64,000 nucleotides of DNA, from assembly GCF_003569805.1 (NCBI RefSeq), contig NZ_QVLP01000018.1:62001-126000 (forward strand), written 5' to 3'. Source of the stretch: Microbacterium halotolerans. Lineage in GTDB: Bacteria; Actinomycetota; Actinomycetes; Actinomycetales; Microbacteriaceae. A model generated the notes under the pieces. It saw only the letters and a list, made by a program, of their open reading frames with translations, did not search any database and was not told the DNA's origin. This document shows positions 16,376 to 24,968 of this stretch, piece after piece. The translations under genes and the position numbers were made by a program. Position 1 is the stretch's first letter. Each line of letters begins with the position of its first letter.

Positions 16376-17307
16376 CGAACAGGCCCACCCTGGAGAGCCC
16401 CCGCGCAGCTGCGTCCCGTAAGGCCCCTCCTCGGACAACCGTCCAGTCCGCACTTCGGCCACGTCGCTCGACGTCGCGACTGCGGCGCGCACTCACGCCG
16501 TTCCGAGCGATCATGGCGGTCTATGTGCTCGTCATGCTGTTGGTCACCGCGTTCGCCCCCGTGCTGGCGCCGTACGACCCGATCGAGCAGAACATCGACG
16601 CTCGGCTCGTCCCCCCGCTGTCTCCCGGACATCTGCTCGGCACCGACGAGCTGGGCCGCGACATCCTGTCCCGGGTCATGCACGGTGCACAGGTCGAGCT
16701 GTTCATCGCGCTGGGCGCTACGCTGCTGGCCTTGGTCCTCGGAACGTTGCTGGGAATCGTCGGCGGCTATTTCGCCGGCATCGTCGAGACCATCACGATG
16801 CGGTTGATCGTCGACGTGATCCTCGCGTTCCCGCCGATCGTGCTCGCGCTGCTGGCCGTCACGCTGTACGGCCAGGGCGCGACGACCCTGATCCTCGCGA
16901 TCGGCGTGCTGTCGGCGCCGCTGTTCGCGCGTATCGCCTACGGGCAGACCCTCTCCGTCAAACGCGAGGAGTATGTGGACGCGGCGAGGGCCTTCGGAGC
17001 GCCGACTCCCGTGGTGATCTTCCGCACGATCCTTCCGAACATCTCCGCGCCGATCATCGTGCAGTTCTCACTGACGATCGCGGCCGCGATCCTGCTTGAG
17101 TCGGGGCTGAGCTACCTCGGACTCGGGGTCGTCCCGCCCGCGCCCTCCTGGGGATCCATGGTCGCTCAGGGGCAGCGCTATCTCAGCACCGATCCGCACG
17201 CACTGCTGGTACCGGGAGCCGTCGTGGTTGTGACGATCCTCGCCTTCGGCATCCTCGGCGATGCGCTCCGCGATCTCCTCGATCCGAAAGCGAAGAAACG
17301 CTCATGA
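16372..17307 (+). CDS. ABC transporter permease, DppC/OppC type
   Basis: A 311-residue permease. A basic N-terminal tail is followed by AIMAVYVLVMLLVTAFAPVL (TM1), then LLGTDELGRDILSRVMHGAQ, the standard DppC/OppC signature, and the EAA-like loop REEYVDAARAFGAPTPVVIF. It pairs with the preceding DppB-type subunit. It overlaps both neighbours by 4 nt (ATGA), showing strict translational coupling. Confidence 0.9.
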   Translation: MTNRPTLESPRAAASRKAPPRTTVQSALRPRRSTSRLRRALTPFRAIMAVYVLVMLLVTAFAPVLAPYDPIEQNIDARLVPPLSPGHLLGTDELGRDILSRVMHGAQVELFIALGATLLALVLGTLLGIVGGYFAGIVETITMRLIVDVILAFPPIVLALLAVTLYGQGATTLILAIGVLSAPLFARIAYGQTLSVKREEYVDAARAFGAPTPVVIFRTILPNISAPIIVQFSLTIAAAILLESGLSYLGLGVVPPAPSWGSMVAQGQRYLSTDPHALLVPGAVVVVTILAFGILGDALRDLLDPKAKKRS

Positions 17308-19046
17308 CCCATCCACTTCTCGAGATCGATCGCCTCTCCGTCGAGTTCCGCACGGGGGACGGGTGGAAACGCATCACTCACGACGTCTCGTTCGACGTCG
17401 CGCCCCGGGAGACCGTCGCCCTGGTAGGGGAATCCGGTTCAGGAAAATCGGTGACGGCGATGTCCATCCTCGATCTGCTGCCATCCGGCACGCGTCGCGT
17501 GGGGACCATCCGTTTCGACGGCGGCGATGTCCTCGATCTGCCGGAGCGGGAGATCAGGCGGCTGCGGGGTGCCCGGATCGCGACCATCTTCCAGGAGCCG
17601 ATGACGGCGCTGAACCCCGTCTACACGATCGGCAGCCAGCTCATCGCGGCGCTGCGCAGCCATCGCGAGCTCAGCGCTGCCGAGGCGCGCACGCGCGCCA
17701 TCGAGCTGTTGGGCGACGTGCACATGCCTGCACCCGAGGAGATGATCGACCACTACCCGCATCAGCTCTCCGGCGGGCAGCGACAGCGCGCGATGATCGC
17801 GATGGCGATCTCCAGCGAGCCTGCCCTGCTGATCGCGGATGAGCCGACCACAGCGCTCGACGTCACGGTGCAGGCCGAGATACTCGACCTGATCATCGAG
17901 TTGCAGGGCAGGTTGGGCATGGGCGTTCTGATCATCACCCACGACATGGGCGTGGTCGCCGACGTCGCCGACCGTGTCGTCGTGATGAAGGACGGCCGAG
18001 TGGTGGAGAGCTGCGAGACGGAGCAGCTCTTCCGAGCGCCCGCCGAGGAGTACACGCGCGAACTGCTTGCCGCGGTGCCGCATCTCGGACAGGTGAGCAC
18101 GGTCCTGACCTCGTCATCCGAACGACCGCGCGCCGAGGGGGTCACGGTTGAGACGGCGCAGCCCGATGCCGTGCTGCGCATGGACGATACGGTGATCCGG
18201 TACCCGGGCCGGTGGCGCCGCCCGGGCTACCAAGCGATCAACGGCATCGACTTGTCGGTCTCGCACGGCGAGATCGTCGGTCTGGTGGGGGAATCGGGCT
18301 CGGGCAAGTCGACCATCGGCCGCGCGGCAGTCGGGCTGCTTCCCATCTCGGAGGGCAGGCTTCGGGTGCGCGATCACGAGATCACCGGTCGGGGGAGGCG
18401 CGCGCTGAAGGAGCTGCGCCGGAACGTCTCGATGGTGTTCCAGGATCCGGCCTCCTCATTGAACCCGCGGCGCACCATCGGGCAGGCGATCTCCGACCCG
18501 CTCCTCTGGCACGGGACGCTGCGCGACGCGCATCGGCGGAGGACACGATCGCAGGAGCTGCTGGAACAGGTGAGGATAGATCCAGACTGGGTCGACCGCT
18601 TCCCGCACGAACTCTCCGGAGGTCAGCGGCAGCGCATCGGGATCGCGAGGGCGATCGCCACCGACCCGGTGCTGATGATCGCGGACGAGCCGACCAGCGC
18701 GCTCGACGTATCGGTGCAGGCCGAGGTGCTGAACCTCTTCCGCGACCTGCAACGGGAGATCGGGTTCTCCTGCCTGTTCATCAGCCACGATCTGTCGGTG
18801 GTCGAGACGCTTGCGAATCGCGTCGTTGTGCTCCGCCGGGGTGAAGTGGTCGAGCAGGGCCCGGCGGAGCAGGTGCTGCGCCGGCCCCGAGCCGACTACA
18901 CGAAGCACCTCATCGCGGCGGCGCCCGTTCCCGATCCGATCGTGCAGCGCAGGCGGCGTGAGAAGCGCACCGGCCACGCGGGGCTGCGCGTCGGAACCGA
19001 GTCGGTCGAGCACATCCACGACACAGAAGAAGGTCATCGTTCATGA
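17304..19046 (+). CDS. ABC transporter ATPase with two fused nucleotide-binding domains (DppD-DppF type)
   Basis: A 580-residue cytoplasmic protein in which both ATPases of a peptide importer are fused. Domain 1 (~1-270) has Walker A GESGSGKS, signature LSGGQRQR and Walker B LLIADEPTTALD. Domain 2 (~295-560) repeats GESGSGKS, LSGGQRQR and LMIADEPTSALD. Both sites look complete. Fused GsiA-like ATPases are common in actinobacteria. It overlaps the permease upstream and the amidohydrolase downstream by 4 nt each. Confidence 0.92.
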   Translation: MTHPLLEIDRLSVEFRTGDGWKRITHDVSFDVAPRETVALVGESGSGKSVTAMSILDLLPSGTRRVGTIRFDGGDVLDLPEREIRRLRGARIATIFQEPMTALNPVYTIGSQLIAALRSHRELSAAEARTRAIELLGDVHMPAPEEMIDHYPHQLSGGQRQRAMIAMAISSEPALLIADEPTTALDVTVQAEILDLIIELQGRLGMGVLIITHDMGVVADVADRVVVMKDGRVVESCETEQLFRAPAEEYTRELLAAVPHLGQVSTVLTSSSERPRAEGVTVETAQPDAVLRMDDTVIRYPGRWRRPGYQAINGIDLSVSHGEIVGLVGESGSGKSTIGRAAVGLLPISEGRLRVRDHEITGRGRRALKELRRNVSMVFQDPASSLNPRRTIGQAISDPLLWHGTLRDAHRRRTRSQELLEQVRIDPDWVDRFPHELSGGQRQRIGIARAIATDPVLMIADEPTSALDVSVQAEVLNLFRDLQREIGFSCLFISHDLSVVETLANRVVVLRRGEVVEQGPAEQVLRRPRADYTKHLIAAAPVPDPIVQRRRREKRTGHAGLRVGTESVEHIHDTEEGHRS

Positions 19047-19870
19047 GAATCGCCATCTGCCAGTTCCACTCGGGCACGGACAAAGAACGGAATCTCGCGA
19101 CGATCGCGGGTCTGGCGGCAGAAGCCGAGGCGAGCGGAGCGAAGCTCGCGCTGTTCCCCGAGCTCGCGATGTATGACGAACCGACGCTCGGCCTAAGCGC
19201 CGTCGAACACGCCGAAGCTCTGGACGGGCCCTTCGTCACCGGGCTGGCGACGATCGCACGGAGGACAGGGCTGTTCCTGGTCGCCGGAATGACGGAGCGG
19301 ATCGACGGCGAGCGCGCGTACAACACGGCCGTCGTCGTCTCGCCCTCGGACGGCCTCACCGCTCGGTACCGCAAGGCGCACCTCTACGACGCATTCGGAT
19401 ATCGCGAATCGGACACCATCCGGCCTGGCGAGCTCGAAGGGCCTGTGACGTTCGAGGTCGACGGTGTCACGGTCGGCGTGCTCACCTGCTACGACCTCCG
19501 CTTCCCCGAGGCGGCGCGGCAGCACGCGGACGCCGGCACCGACCTGCTGCTGTACCCGTCTGCGTGGATGCCTGGCGCCCGCAAAGAGGACCACTGGAGC
19601 ACGCTCCTGCGGGCACGAGCCATCGAGAACACCGTCTTCGTCGCGGGAGTGTCCCAGTCCCCGCCGGACATCGGCATCGGCGGCAGCTTGATCGCCGATC
19701 CGATGGGAGTGACGATGGCCGAGCTCGGCGAGCACCCCGGGGTCGCCACGGCCGACGTCCACCATGCGCGCATCGCCGACGTCCGGGCGAAGAACCCGAG
19801 CCTGGCGAATCGCCGGTTCGCCGTCGTACCACTCGATTCCCACACGACCAAGGAGGAAGAACATGTCTGA
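19043..19870 (+). CDS. Carbon-nitrogen hydrolase (nitrilase superfamily) amidase
   Basis: A 275-residue cytosolic amidase-fold enzyme with the catalytic triad in place: E40 (LALFPE), K111 (YRKAHLYDAF) and C149 (GVLTCYDLRFPE). The sequence around K111 and C149 resembles omega-amidases and deaminated-glutathione amidases rather than true nitrilases. It is coupled to the ABC importer (4-nt overlap), so it probably hydrolyses an amide or N-carbamoyl bond in the imported compound. The exact substrate is unknown. Confidence 0.85.
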   Translation: MRIAICQFHSGTDKERNLATIAGLAAEAEASGAKLALFPELAMYDEPTLGLSAVEHAEALDGPFVTGLATIARRTGLFLVAGMTERIDGERAYNTAVVVSPSDGLTARYRKAHLYDAFGYRESDTIRPGELEGPVTFEVDGVTVGVLTCYDLRFPEAARQHADAGTDLLLYPSAWMPGARKEDHWSTLLRARAIENTVFVAGVSQSPPDIGIGGSLIADPMGVTMAELGEHPGVATADVHHARIADVRAKNPSLANRRFAVVPLDSHTTKEEEHV

Positions 19871-20627
19871 CACTTCATCGCGGACCCCGAAGACGGGAGC
19901 GTGGCTCTCGGATGGAAGCACGGCCGTCGGAGAGATCGTCGCGTCGCTCGGCTTCGACTTCGTCGTGCTCGACGTGGAGCACGGTGCGTTCGACCTGACC
20001 ACGCTCGAGAGGTTCATCCCGCTTCTCAAGGGACTCGGTCTCGAAGTCTTCTCGAAGGTCCTGGTCCCTGAGCGCGGCGCGGTTCAGCAGGCGCTCGACT
20101 TCGGATCGGACGGTGTGATCATTCCTCATATCGAGAGCGCCGAACACGCGGAGTTCGTCACGTCGTACGGGAAGTTCCCGCCGCTGGGCAGTCGCAGTCT
20201 CGCAGGCGGGCGCACGATGGGGTACGGCGGCTACGACGACGACTGGGTAGAGCAGCAGAATCGGGACGTCAAGGTATTTCCGATGGTCGAGGACCCCGGC
20301 GCGCTTCGCGACGTCGAGAAGATCGCAGCCCTCCCGACTGTGGACGGCATCTTCATCGGGCCGGGCGATCTCTCTCAGACGGGTGGGAGGGGAGCGTATA
20401 CGCGGACGGAGGAGGACTTCGACGACTTCCGGGCTGTCGTCTCGGCGGTACGAGCGAACCGCAAACAGTGGGTGTTCCCGGCGTGGTCGACGGTTGAGAA
20501 GGAGTTCGCGGTGTCGGAAGATGCGGATTACGCACTGTTGACGATGCAACACGTAGCCGTGGTCCGCGGATATGAGGAGGGTCTGAAAGAGATGGAGGCG
20601 GTGCGCGCCGGCACATGCAGTGGGTGA
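19863..20627 (+). CDS. HpcH/HpaI-family aldolase
   Basis: A 254-residue class II, metal-dependent 2-keto-acid aldolase. FDFVVLDVEHGAFDLTTLERFIP, VIIPHIESAEHAEFV and DGIFIGPGDLSQTGG are family hallmarks, with the E and D of the last two motifs as metal ligands. The usual RGV-type loop reads RSLAGGRTMGYGG. It starts inside the amidase gene (8-nt overlap) with GGAGGAA as ribosome-binding site, so it is the last gene of the operon. A path of import, amide cleavage and then retro-aldol to pyruvate is inferred. Confidence 0.85.
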   Translation: MSDTSSRTPKTGAWLSDGSTAVGEIVASLGFDFVVLDVEHGAFDLTTLERFIPLLKGLGLEVFSKVLVPERGAVQQALDFGSDGVIIPHIESAEHAEFVTSYGKFPPLGSRSLAGGRTMGYGGYDDDWVEQQNRDVKVFPMVEDPGALRDVEKIAALPTVDGIFIGPGDLSQTGGRGAYTRTEEDFDDFRAVVSAVRANRKQWVFPAWSTVEKEFAVSEDADYALLTMQHVAVVRGYEEGLKEMEAVRAGTCSG

Positions 20628-20640
20628 AACGCACGGGGCA

Positions 20641-20680
20641 CTGCCCCGGCCTCAACGCCTGAACGCTGAGTCCGGGGCAG
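20641..20680 (+). terminator. Hairpin after the peptide-ABC/amidase/aldolase operon
   Basis: CTGCCCCGG (20641-20649) pairs perfectly with CCGGGGCAG (20672-20680) 13 nt after the aldolase stop. There is no T-run, as is common in actinobacteria. It can also terminate the convergent minus-strand operon. Confidence 0.6.
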
Positions 20681-20762
20681 CCTCACTGCGCATCATCAGA
20701 ATCCGACTGCTCGAACGTGATGCGCTTCGTTCCTCCGTCGAGGGCGAGTCGTCGAGTGATCG

Positions 20763-22106
20763 CTAGTCATTGTGCGTGAAATAGTCCGCAGCACCTGCGA
20801 ACCCGACGAAGTTTCGCTCGCTGAGCTTTCGGTCGCTGTTCGGTCCAAAGAAAATCACGTAGTACGTTCCAGAGCCGAAGATCTTCGTATGCGCCCTGGC
20901 CTTAAGAGATTCCTCGTTTTCCTGGGATGACTTCGCCGGGAACGAGTACACGCCAAATTCACCAAGACTCAGGCCCCCGGAGTTGTGCGGATCCGGGTAG
21001 AAGAAGTCGCCGGCGTGGACGTTGAAAACATCCTCCGCGATGGTCACCGCCTTGTTGGGATCGTACCCGACCTCACCCCAGCCGAGCGGGTAGCCGGTAG
21101 AAAGCGAGAACATCCCCTCTTGCACCCAAGTCTCGACCTCGCTTTTCGTCGACCCGACGATGAACACCGTCACATTCTTGACCTTGATGGTCACTCCGTC
21201 GATGGTCGCTCCGTCGTGAGTCTCGACGACCGGCGTGCCCTTCGGGATCGAACCAGAGCGCTCGCGAGCGACGTCGGGAACCGAGGCGATCGTGTTGTCC
21301 GTCTTGGTCAGCTCCTTGATCTTCTCCACCGAGAGACGATGCAGGAAGCGCAGCGTGTCTCCGGCCTTGGGATCGAAGCCGTTGAGCTGGAGCGTCGTCG
21401 GCTCATCATGATCGAGGTCGACCTGGATATGGAGCGGCTCGTGGTGCGAATGGCTCGGAGTGAATGCCACCTTGAGATTGCCCTGACCCGCGTTGAGCAC
21501 TTCGGGATAGTTCCGGGTGAAGTGGAAGACCCGGTCCACCGGGGCATCGAATGGCGTCTCGTAGCCGTTGAAACGCCTGACGTAGTCGAACGATGTGGTT
21601 CCCGTCTCGTCGGAGCCCGTGGGGTGGCCCGCCTTGAGATCCTGCGCAAGGCCGGACGCTCCGCGCAGATGTGCACCTCCAAGGAGCCCGGAGATCGTCG
21701 GCGTGATCTTCACACCTTCATCCCGCTCCTGCTTGTAGAACGGGGTGCTCAGGATCCGAGCCAGTGTTCCTCGACGTGATTCGCCAGCGGTCGCCATCCG
21801 CTTCACCAGGGTTTCGAGGTTCGCCTCCATCACGGCTCGGATGACTCGCTGCTGCACGTCCTTCGTGCGCAGCTTCTCGATCTTCTTCTCCCACCCGACG
21901 CCTGGCCCTGTAGGGCCGGTCAGTCCGTTCAGGCCGGTGACTACCTTCAGTGCGCGTGCGATAGCGCCTACGAAGAGGCGATGGTCAGAAGCCTCAGAGG
22001 GTTGGTGCGGAGCATCTTTGTGACCTGTGTCGAGCTGATGACTCCTCCGCTCTTCGCCTCCGACGCGAGCTTGAGGAATGACGCAGCCAGGTATCCGAGT
22101 CCCCAT
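20763..22106 (-). CDS. Protein of unknown function at the end of the sugar island
   Basis: I do not recognise this family. The frame is open for 447 residues from an ATG at 22106, but the first 46 codons overlap the phosphotriesterase gene and read like a shadow. The true start may be a GTG or ATG near 21860-21825 (DVQQRVIRAVMEANLE). Visible features: no signal peptide or TM segment; a helical N-terminal part; a middle part with HSHHEPLHIQVDLDHDEP; a beta-rich C-terminal half ending NFVGFAGAADYFTHND. Base composition is less GC-extreme than neighbours such as the ATPase genes. Its position suggests it belongs to the operon. An enzyme or a scaffold in the same pathway is possible; no motif decides it. 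Confidence 0.6.
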   Translation of the reverse strand: MGTRIPGCVIPQARVGGEERRSHQLDTGHKDAPHQPSEASDHRLFVGAIARALKVVTGLNGLTGPTGPGVGWEKKIEKLRTKDVQQRVIRAVMEANLETLVKRMATAGESRRGTLARILSTPFYKQERDEGVKITPTISGLLGGAHLRGASGLAQDLKAGHPTGSDETGTTSFDYVRRFNGYETPFDAPVDRVFHFTRNYPEVLNAGQGNLKVAFTPSHSHHEPLHIQVDLDHDEPTTLQLNGFDPKAGDTLRFLHRLSVEKIKELTKTDNTIASVPDVARERSGSIPKGTPVVETHDGATIDGVTIKVKNVTVFIVGSTKSEVETWVQEGMFSLSTGYPLGWGEVGYDPNKAVTIAEDVFNVHAGDFFYPDPHNSGGLSLGEFGVYSFPAKSSQENEESLKARAHTKIFGSGTYYVIFFGPNSDRKLSERNFVGFAGAADYFTHND

Positions 22107-23074
22107 TGACCATGCGTCCGGGGGTTCATGTAGACCTCGGCGCCTGTCAGATCCTGCGAGAGCAGGATCTGATCCTCATGTCCCCGTCGAAGCAGCTCGA
22201 GGAGCAGTTCCACTCGGGTCGAATCCGACTTGTGATACGCATCCTTCGGGAAGTGTCCGTCCTTCGGATGAGCTTCCGCCGGCTGGGTGAAGATGTCCCA
22301 GGTCTGCTTCCCGATGGTGTCGATAGCGAGATTGGCGCCCGTGTCGGCCACAGAGAGCACGTAGTCGAGATGGCTCCCCTTCGTCGTCTCCTGATGGGTG
22401 TCCTGATGCCCGACCACCACGCGATTCAGCGGGAGTCCCTCGGCCCGAATGATCGCGATCTGCTCCAGCGCCATCGTGCCGTGTGTGGTGTGAGTCGTCA
22501 GCGCGAGGCCTGTCTCTTTCGCGGCACGAGCCGCTGCACGCAGGCACTTCTCCTCGTGCGCAGTGATCTCGCCGAGGCTCGTCGCCTGCTCGCCGAAGAT
22601 TCCCGCGGTGATGCGAGTGCTCCCGATTCCTGTTCTCGCGTCGTTGATGAACCGCGCGGTCATCTGTTCGACGGTGAACTCGCGAGTCCACTGGGGACTG
22701 AACTTCTCGAGGTACACCGCGGTTCCCGCAACGATGTGAACGCCGGACCTTTCGGAGATCTCAGCGAGCAGCGAGACGTTGTCGCCCTGTTCGTCTCGAC
22801 CGACGACCCCGTACGGGCTCAAGTCGACGACGAGGTTGACGCCGAGCTCACGCATCGACGAAAGCGCCCGAACGGCGACGTTCACCTGGTCCCGTGCATA
22901 GTCGTGGTCGCCCGGGTTCGCCGTGAAGTCCAGCTCGTCTGTCGCGACGTGCGCACCAGGGCGACCACCTGAGAGCCAGGGCCCCGGCGTCAACGAGAGG
23001 AGATGCTCATGGTGCATTATTCGAGTGATCACCGAGGGATCGATCGGCCCTCGGACTGTCTGGATATGTGACAT
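21968..23074 (-). CDS. Phosphotriesterase-family metal-dependent hydrolase (Php/YhfV-like)
   Basis: A 368-residue amidohydrolase-superfamily TIM barrel. Metal-site residues are visible: H22-E-H24 (MHHEHLL), a candidate bridging glutamate in AGIFGEQATS, HTTHGTMAL and VVGHQDTH for the next histidines, and the final aspartate in LSQDLTGAEV. Members act as lactonases, phosphodiesterases or phosphotriesterase-like enzymes. In E. coli the homologue php (yhfV) lies in the yhf cluster with yhfX, whose counterparts occur here at 29.8-32.2 kb. The likely role is hydrolysis of a lactone or phosphate ester of the imported sugar. Ribosome-binding site AGAAGGGG precedes the ATG. Confidence 0.85.
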   Translation of the reverse strand: MSHIQTVRGPIDPSVITRIMHHEHLLSLTPGPWLSGGRPGAHVATDELDFTANPGDHDYARDQVNVAVRALSSMRELGVNLVVDLSPYGVVGRDEQGDNVSLLAEISERSGVHIVAGTAVYLEKFSPQWTREFTVEQMTARFINDARTGIGSTRITAGIFGEQATSLGEITAHEEKCLRAAARAAKETGLALTTHTTHGTMALEQIAIIRAEGLPLNRVVVGHQDTHQETTKGSHLDYVLSVADTGANLAIDTIGKQTWDIFTQPAEAHPKDGHFPKDAYHKSDSTRVELLLELLRRGHEDQILLSQDLTGAEVYMNPRTHGQWGLGYLAASFLKLASEAKSGGVISSTQVTKMLRTNPLRLLTIASS

Positions 23075-23138
23075 CGTGTGCCCCTTCTACTGGGTGGTGG
23101 AGGTCGGCATTGCTTCGACATATCTGATGAGTCGTCCT

Positions 23139-24200
23139 CTAGGTCGTCTTCGTGAGCTTGTTGAGCCCTGCCGGAGAATCCGGGTCGCGACCCAGCCACA
23201 GCGACAGGCTGAGAGCCAGTCGCTGGATGGGGATGATCTCGAGCAGCGGGATGAGCGGACTCCACACGTCGTGCGACTCGGTCAGCACCGGCTCCACCGC
23301 GGACAGGCCCTCGACCGCCGGCCCGAACGTGTGGACCGCGCCTCCGAGCTGGTGTGCGGCAAGCGCGAACGCCTGGACTGACTCACGACCCTCTGGCACA
23401 GAGGTGAGGGCGATCACCGGCACTCGCGGCTCGATCTGCCCGAGCGGCCCGTGCGTGGCGTCGGACGCGGACCAGCCGGAAGCGGCGATTGCGCTCGTCT
23501 CCATCAGCTTGAGCGCACTCTCCTGCGCACTCGACATCGAATAGCCGCGGCCGACGATGAGCGCGCGCCTGGTAGTCGCCAGACCTTCGACCAAACCGCC
23601 GTCGCATTCGCCCCGGACGAGGCCGCGGGCGACCGCCACCGCCTTGTCCACCTCGGCAGTGAGGCTCTCCCAACTGCGCCCCACGACTCGGGCGAGCGTG
23701 AGCAGAAGTGCGAGAAGCTCAGCCGTGTAGGTCTTCGTCGCTGCGACAGAGCGCTCGACCCCAGCAGACAGATCGACCTGCACATCGCCGAGCCTCGCGA
23801 GAGCGCTCTGAGGATTGTTCGTGAAGGTGATGAGCGATACACCTGCTCGCTGGCACGACCTGGCCGTCTCGATGAGGTCGGGAGATTCGCCCGACTGAGA
23901 GATCGCCAACGCCACCGCGGCGGGGTATCGGAGAGCGGCACCGTGGACGGTCACCGTGGCAGGAGTCGATAGCTGCACCGGAATCTCCAGCATCTGCTGG
24001 GCCAGATACTGTGCGTACCGCGCGGCGTGATCACTTGACCCCCTGGCTATCATCACCAGCATCTCGGGGCGTTCGACCGTGATGAGAGCCGCGGCCTCGT
24101 CGATGGCGTCCTTCTGGGTGCGGATGAGATCGAGCCATCGATCCGGCTGCTCTGCGATCTCCGCGCGCATGAGCGAACCGGGTGTCTTCGTCACGGTCAT
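23139..24200 (-). CDS. SIS-domain sugar isomerase/deaminase (GlmS isomerase-like)
   Basis: A 353-residue protein built from two SIS domains, as in the isomerase half of GlmS, AgaS or FrlB. MLVMIARGSSDHAARYAQYLA opens domain 1 and RRALIVGRGYSMSSAQESALKLMET opens domain 2, with serine-rich sugar-phosphate loops (SQSGESPD; ATKTYTAELLAL). No glutaminase domain is present, so it probably deaminates or deglycates a 6-phosphorylated amino sugar rather than making one. It overlaps the ATPase gene by 4 nt. Confidence 0.85.
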   Translation of the reverse strand: MTVTKTPGSLMRAEIAEQPDRWLDLIRTQKDAIDEAAALITVERPEMLVMIARGSSDHAARYAQYLAQQMLEIPVQLSTPATVTVHGAALRYPAAVALAISQSGESPDLIETARSCQRAGVSLITFTNNPQSALARLGDVQVDLSAGVERSVAATKTYTAELLALLLTLARVVGRSWESLTAEVDKAVAVARGLVRGECDGGLVEGLATTRRALIVGRGYSMSSAQESALKLMETSAIAASGWSASDATHGPLGQIEPRVPVIALTSVPEGRESVQAFALAAHQLGGAVHTFGPAVEGLSAVEPVLTESHDVWSPLIPLLEIIPIQRLALSLSLWLGRDPDSPAGLNKLTKTT

Positions 24201-24952
24201 GAGACGAGCCCGGTGATCATCGCGACGACCTCGTTGTGGCTGGTGTCGCTCAGCTTCTTCGTGGCGACCTGGGTGCCGCGCCGGAGCACCGAGACGCGAT
24301 CCGCGATCCGGAACACCTGATCCATGTTGTGGCTGACGATCAGGACCGCCATGCCGCGTTCTTTGAGCTTGACGATGAGCTCTTCGACCTTGGCCGTCTC
24401 CGCCACACCGAGTGCGGCAGTGGGCTCATCGAGGAGCACGATGCCGGATGCCCAGTGCGTCGCGCGGCAGATCGCAATGCCCTGCCGCTGTCCGCCGGAG
24501 AGATCGCTGAGCGTGGCCCTGGCAGACGGAATGCGCACGTCGAGGGTGTCCACCAGTTCCTGGGTCTGCTTCGCCATGCCCTTCCGATCGAGGATCCCGA
24601 TGGGGCCTTTTGTGAGTTCCCTGCCCAAGAACATGTTCATGTACACGGGCTGCTCTGGGACCAGCGCGAGGTCCTGATACACGACCTCAACGCCTTTCTC
24701 TCTGGCGTCGGACGCGTCCCGGAAGACAACAGGCTCTCCGTTGAGTGAGATCTCCCCTTCCGAGGGCTGGTAGAGCCCCGAGATGATCTTGATGAGGGTC
24801 GACTTGCCTGCGCCGTTGTCGCCCACGAGCGCGACGATCTCTCCTGCTCCGACGTCGAGATCGAACTGTTCGATCGCGACGATCCCTCCGAACTTCTTGC
24901 GGATCCCCGTGAGTCGGAGGGGAGTGGCGGGTTCTGCGGTGATGATGCTCAT
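24197..24952 (-). CDS. Sugar ABC transporter ATP-binding protein (single domain)
   Basis: A 251-residue ATPase of the ribose/xylose (CUT2) group: Walker A GDNGAGKST, signature LSGGQRQG and Walker B GIVLLDEPTAALG. Classical CUT2 ATPases (RbsA, XylG) are two-domain proteins of ~500 residues. This is a half-size one that would act as a dimer, similar to FrcA-type ATPases. It is coupled with the permease (16-nt gap) and the SIS gene (overlap). Confidence 0.9.
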   Translation of the reverse strand: MSIITAEPATPLRLTGIRKKFGGIVAIEQFDLDVGAGEIVALVGDNGAGKSTLIKIISGLYQPSEGEISLNGEPVVFRDASDAREKGVEVVYQDLALVPEQPVYMNMFLGRELTKGPIGILDRKGMAKQTQELVDTLDVRIPSARATLSDLSGGQRQGIAICRATHWASGIVLLDEPTAALGVAETAKVEELIVKLKERGMAVLIVSHNMDQVFRIADRVSVLRRGTQVATKKLSDTSHNEVVAMITGLVS

Positions 24953-24968
24953 GGTTCTGCGCTCGTTC

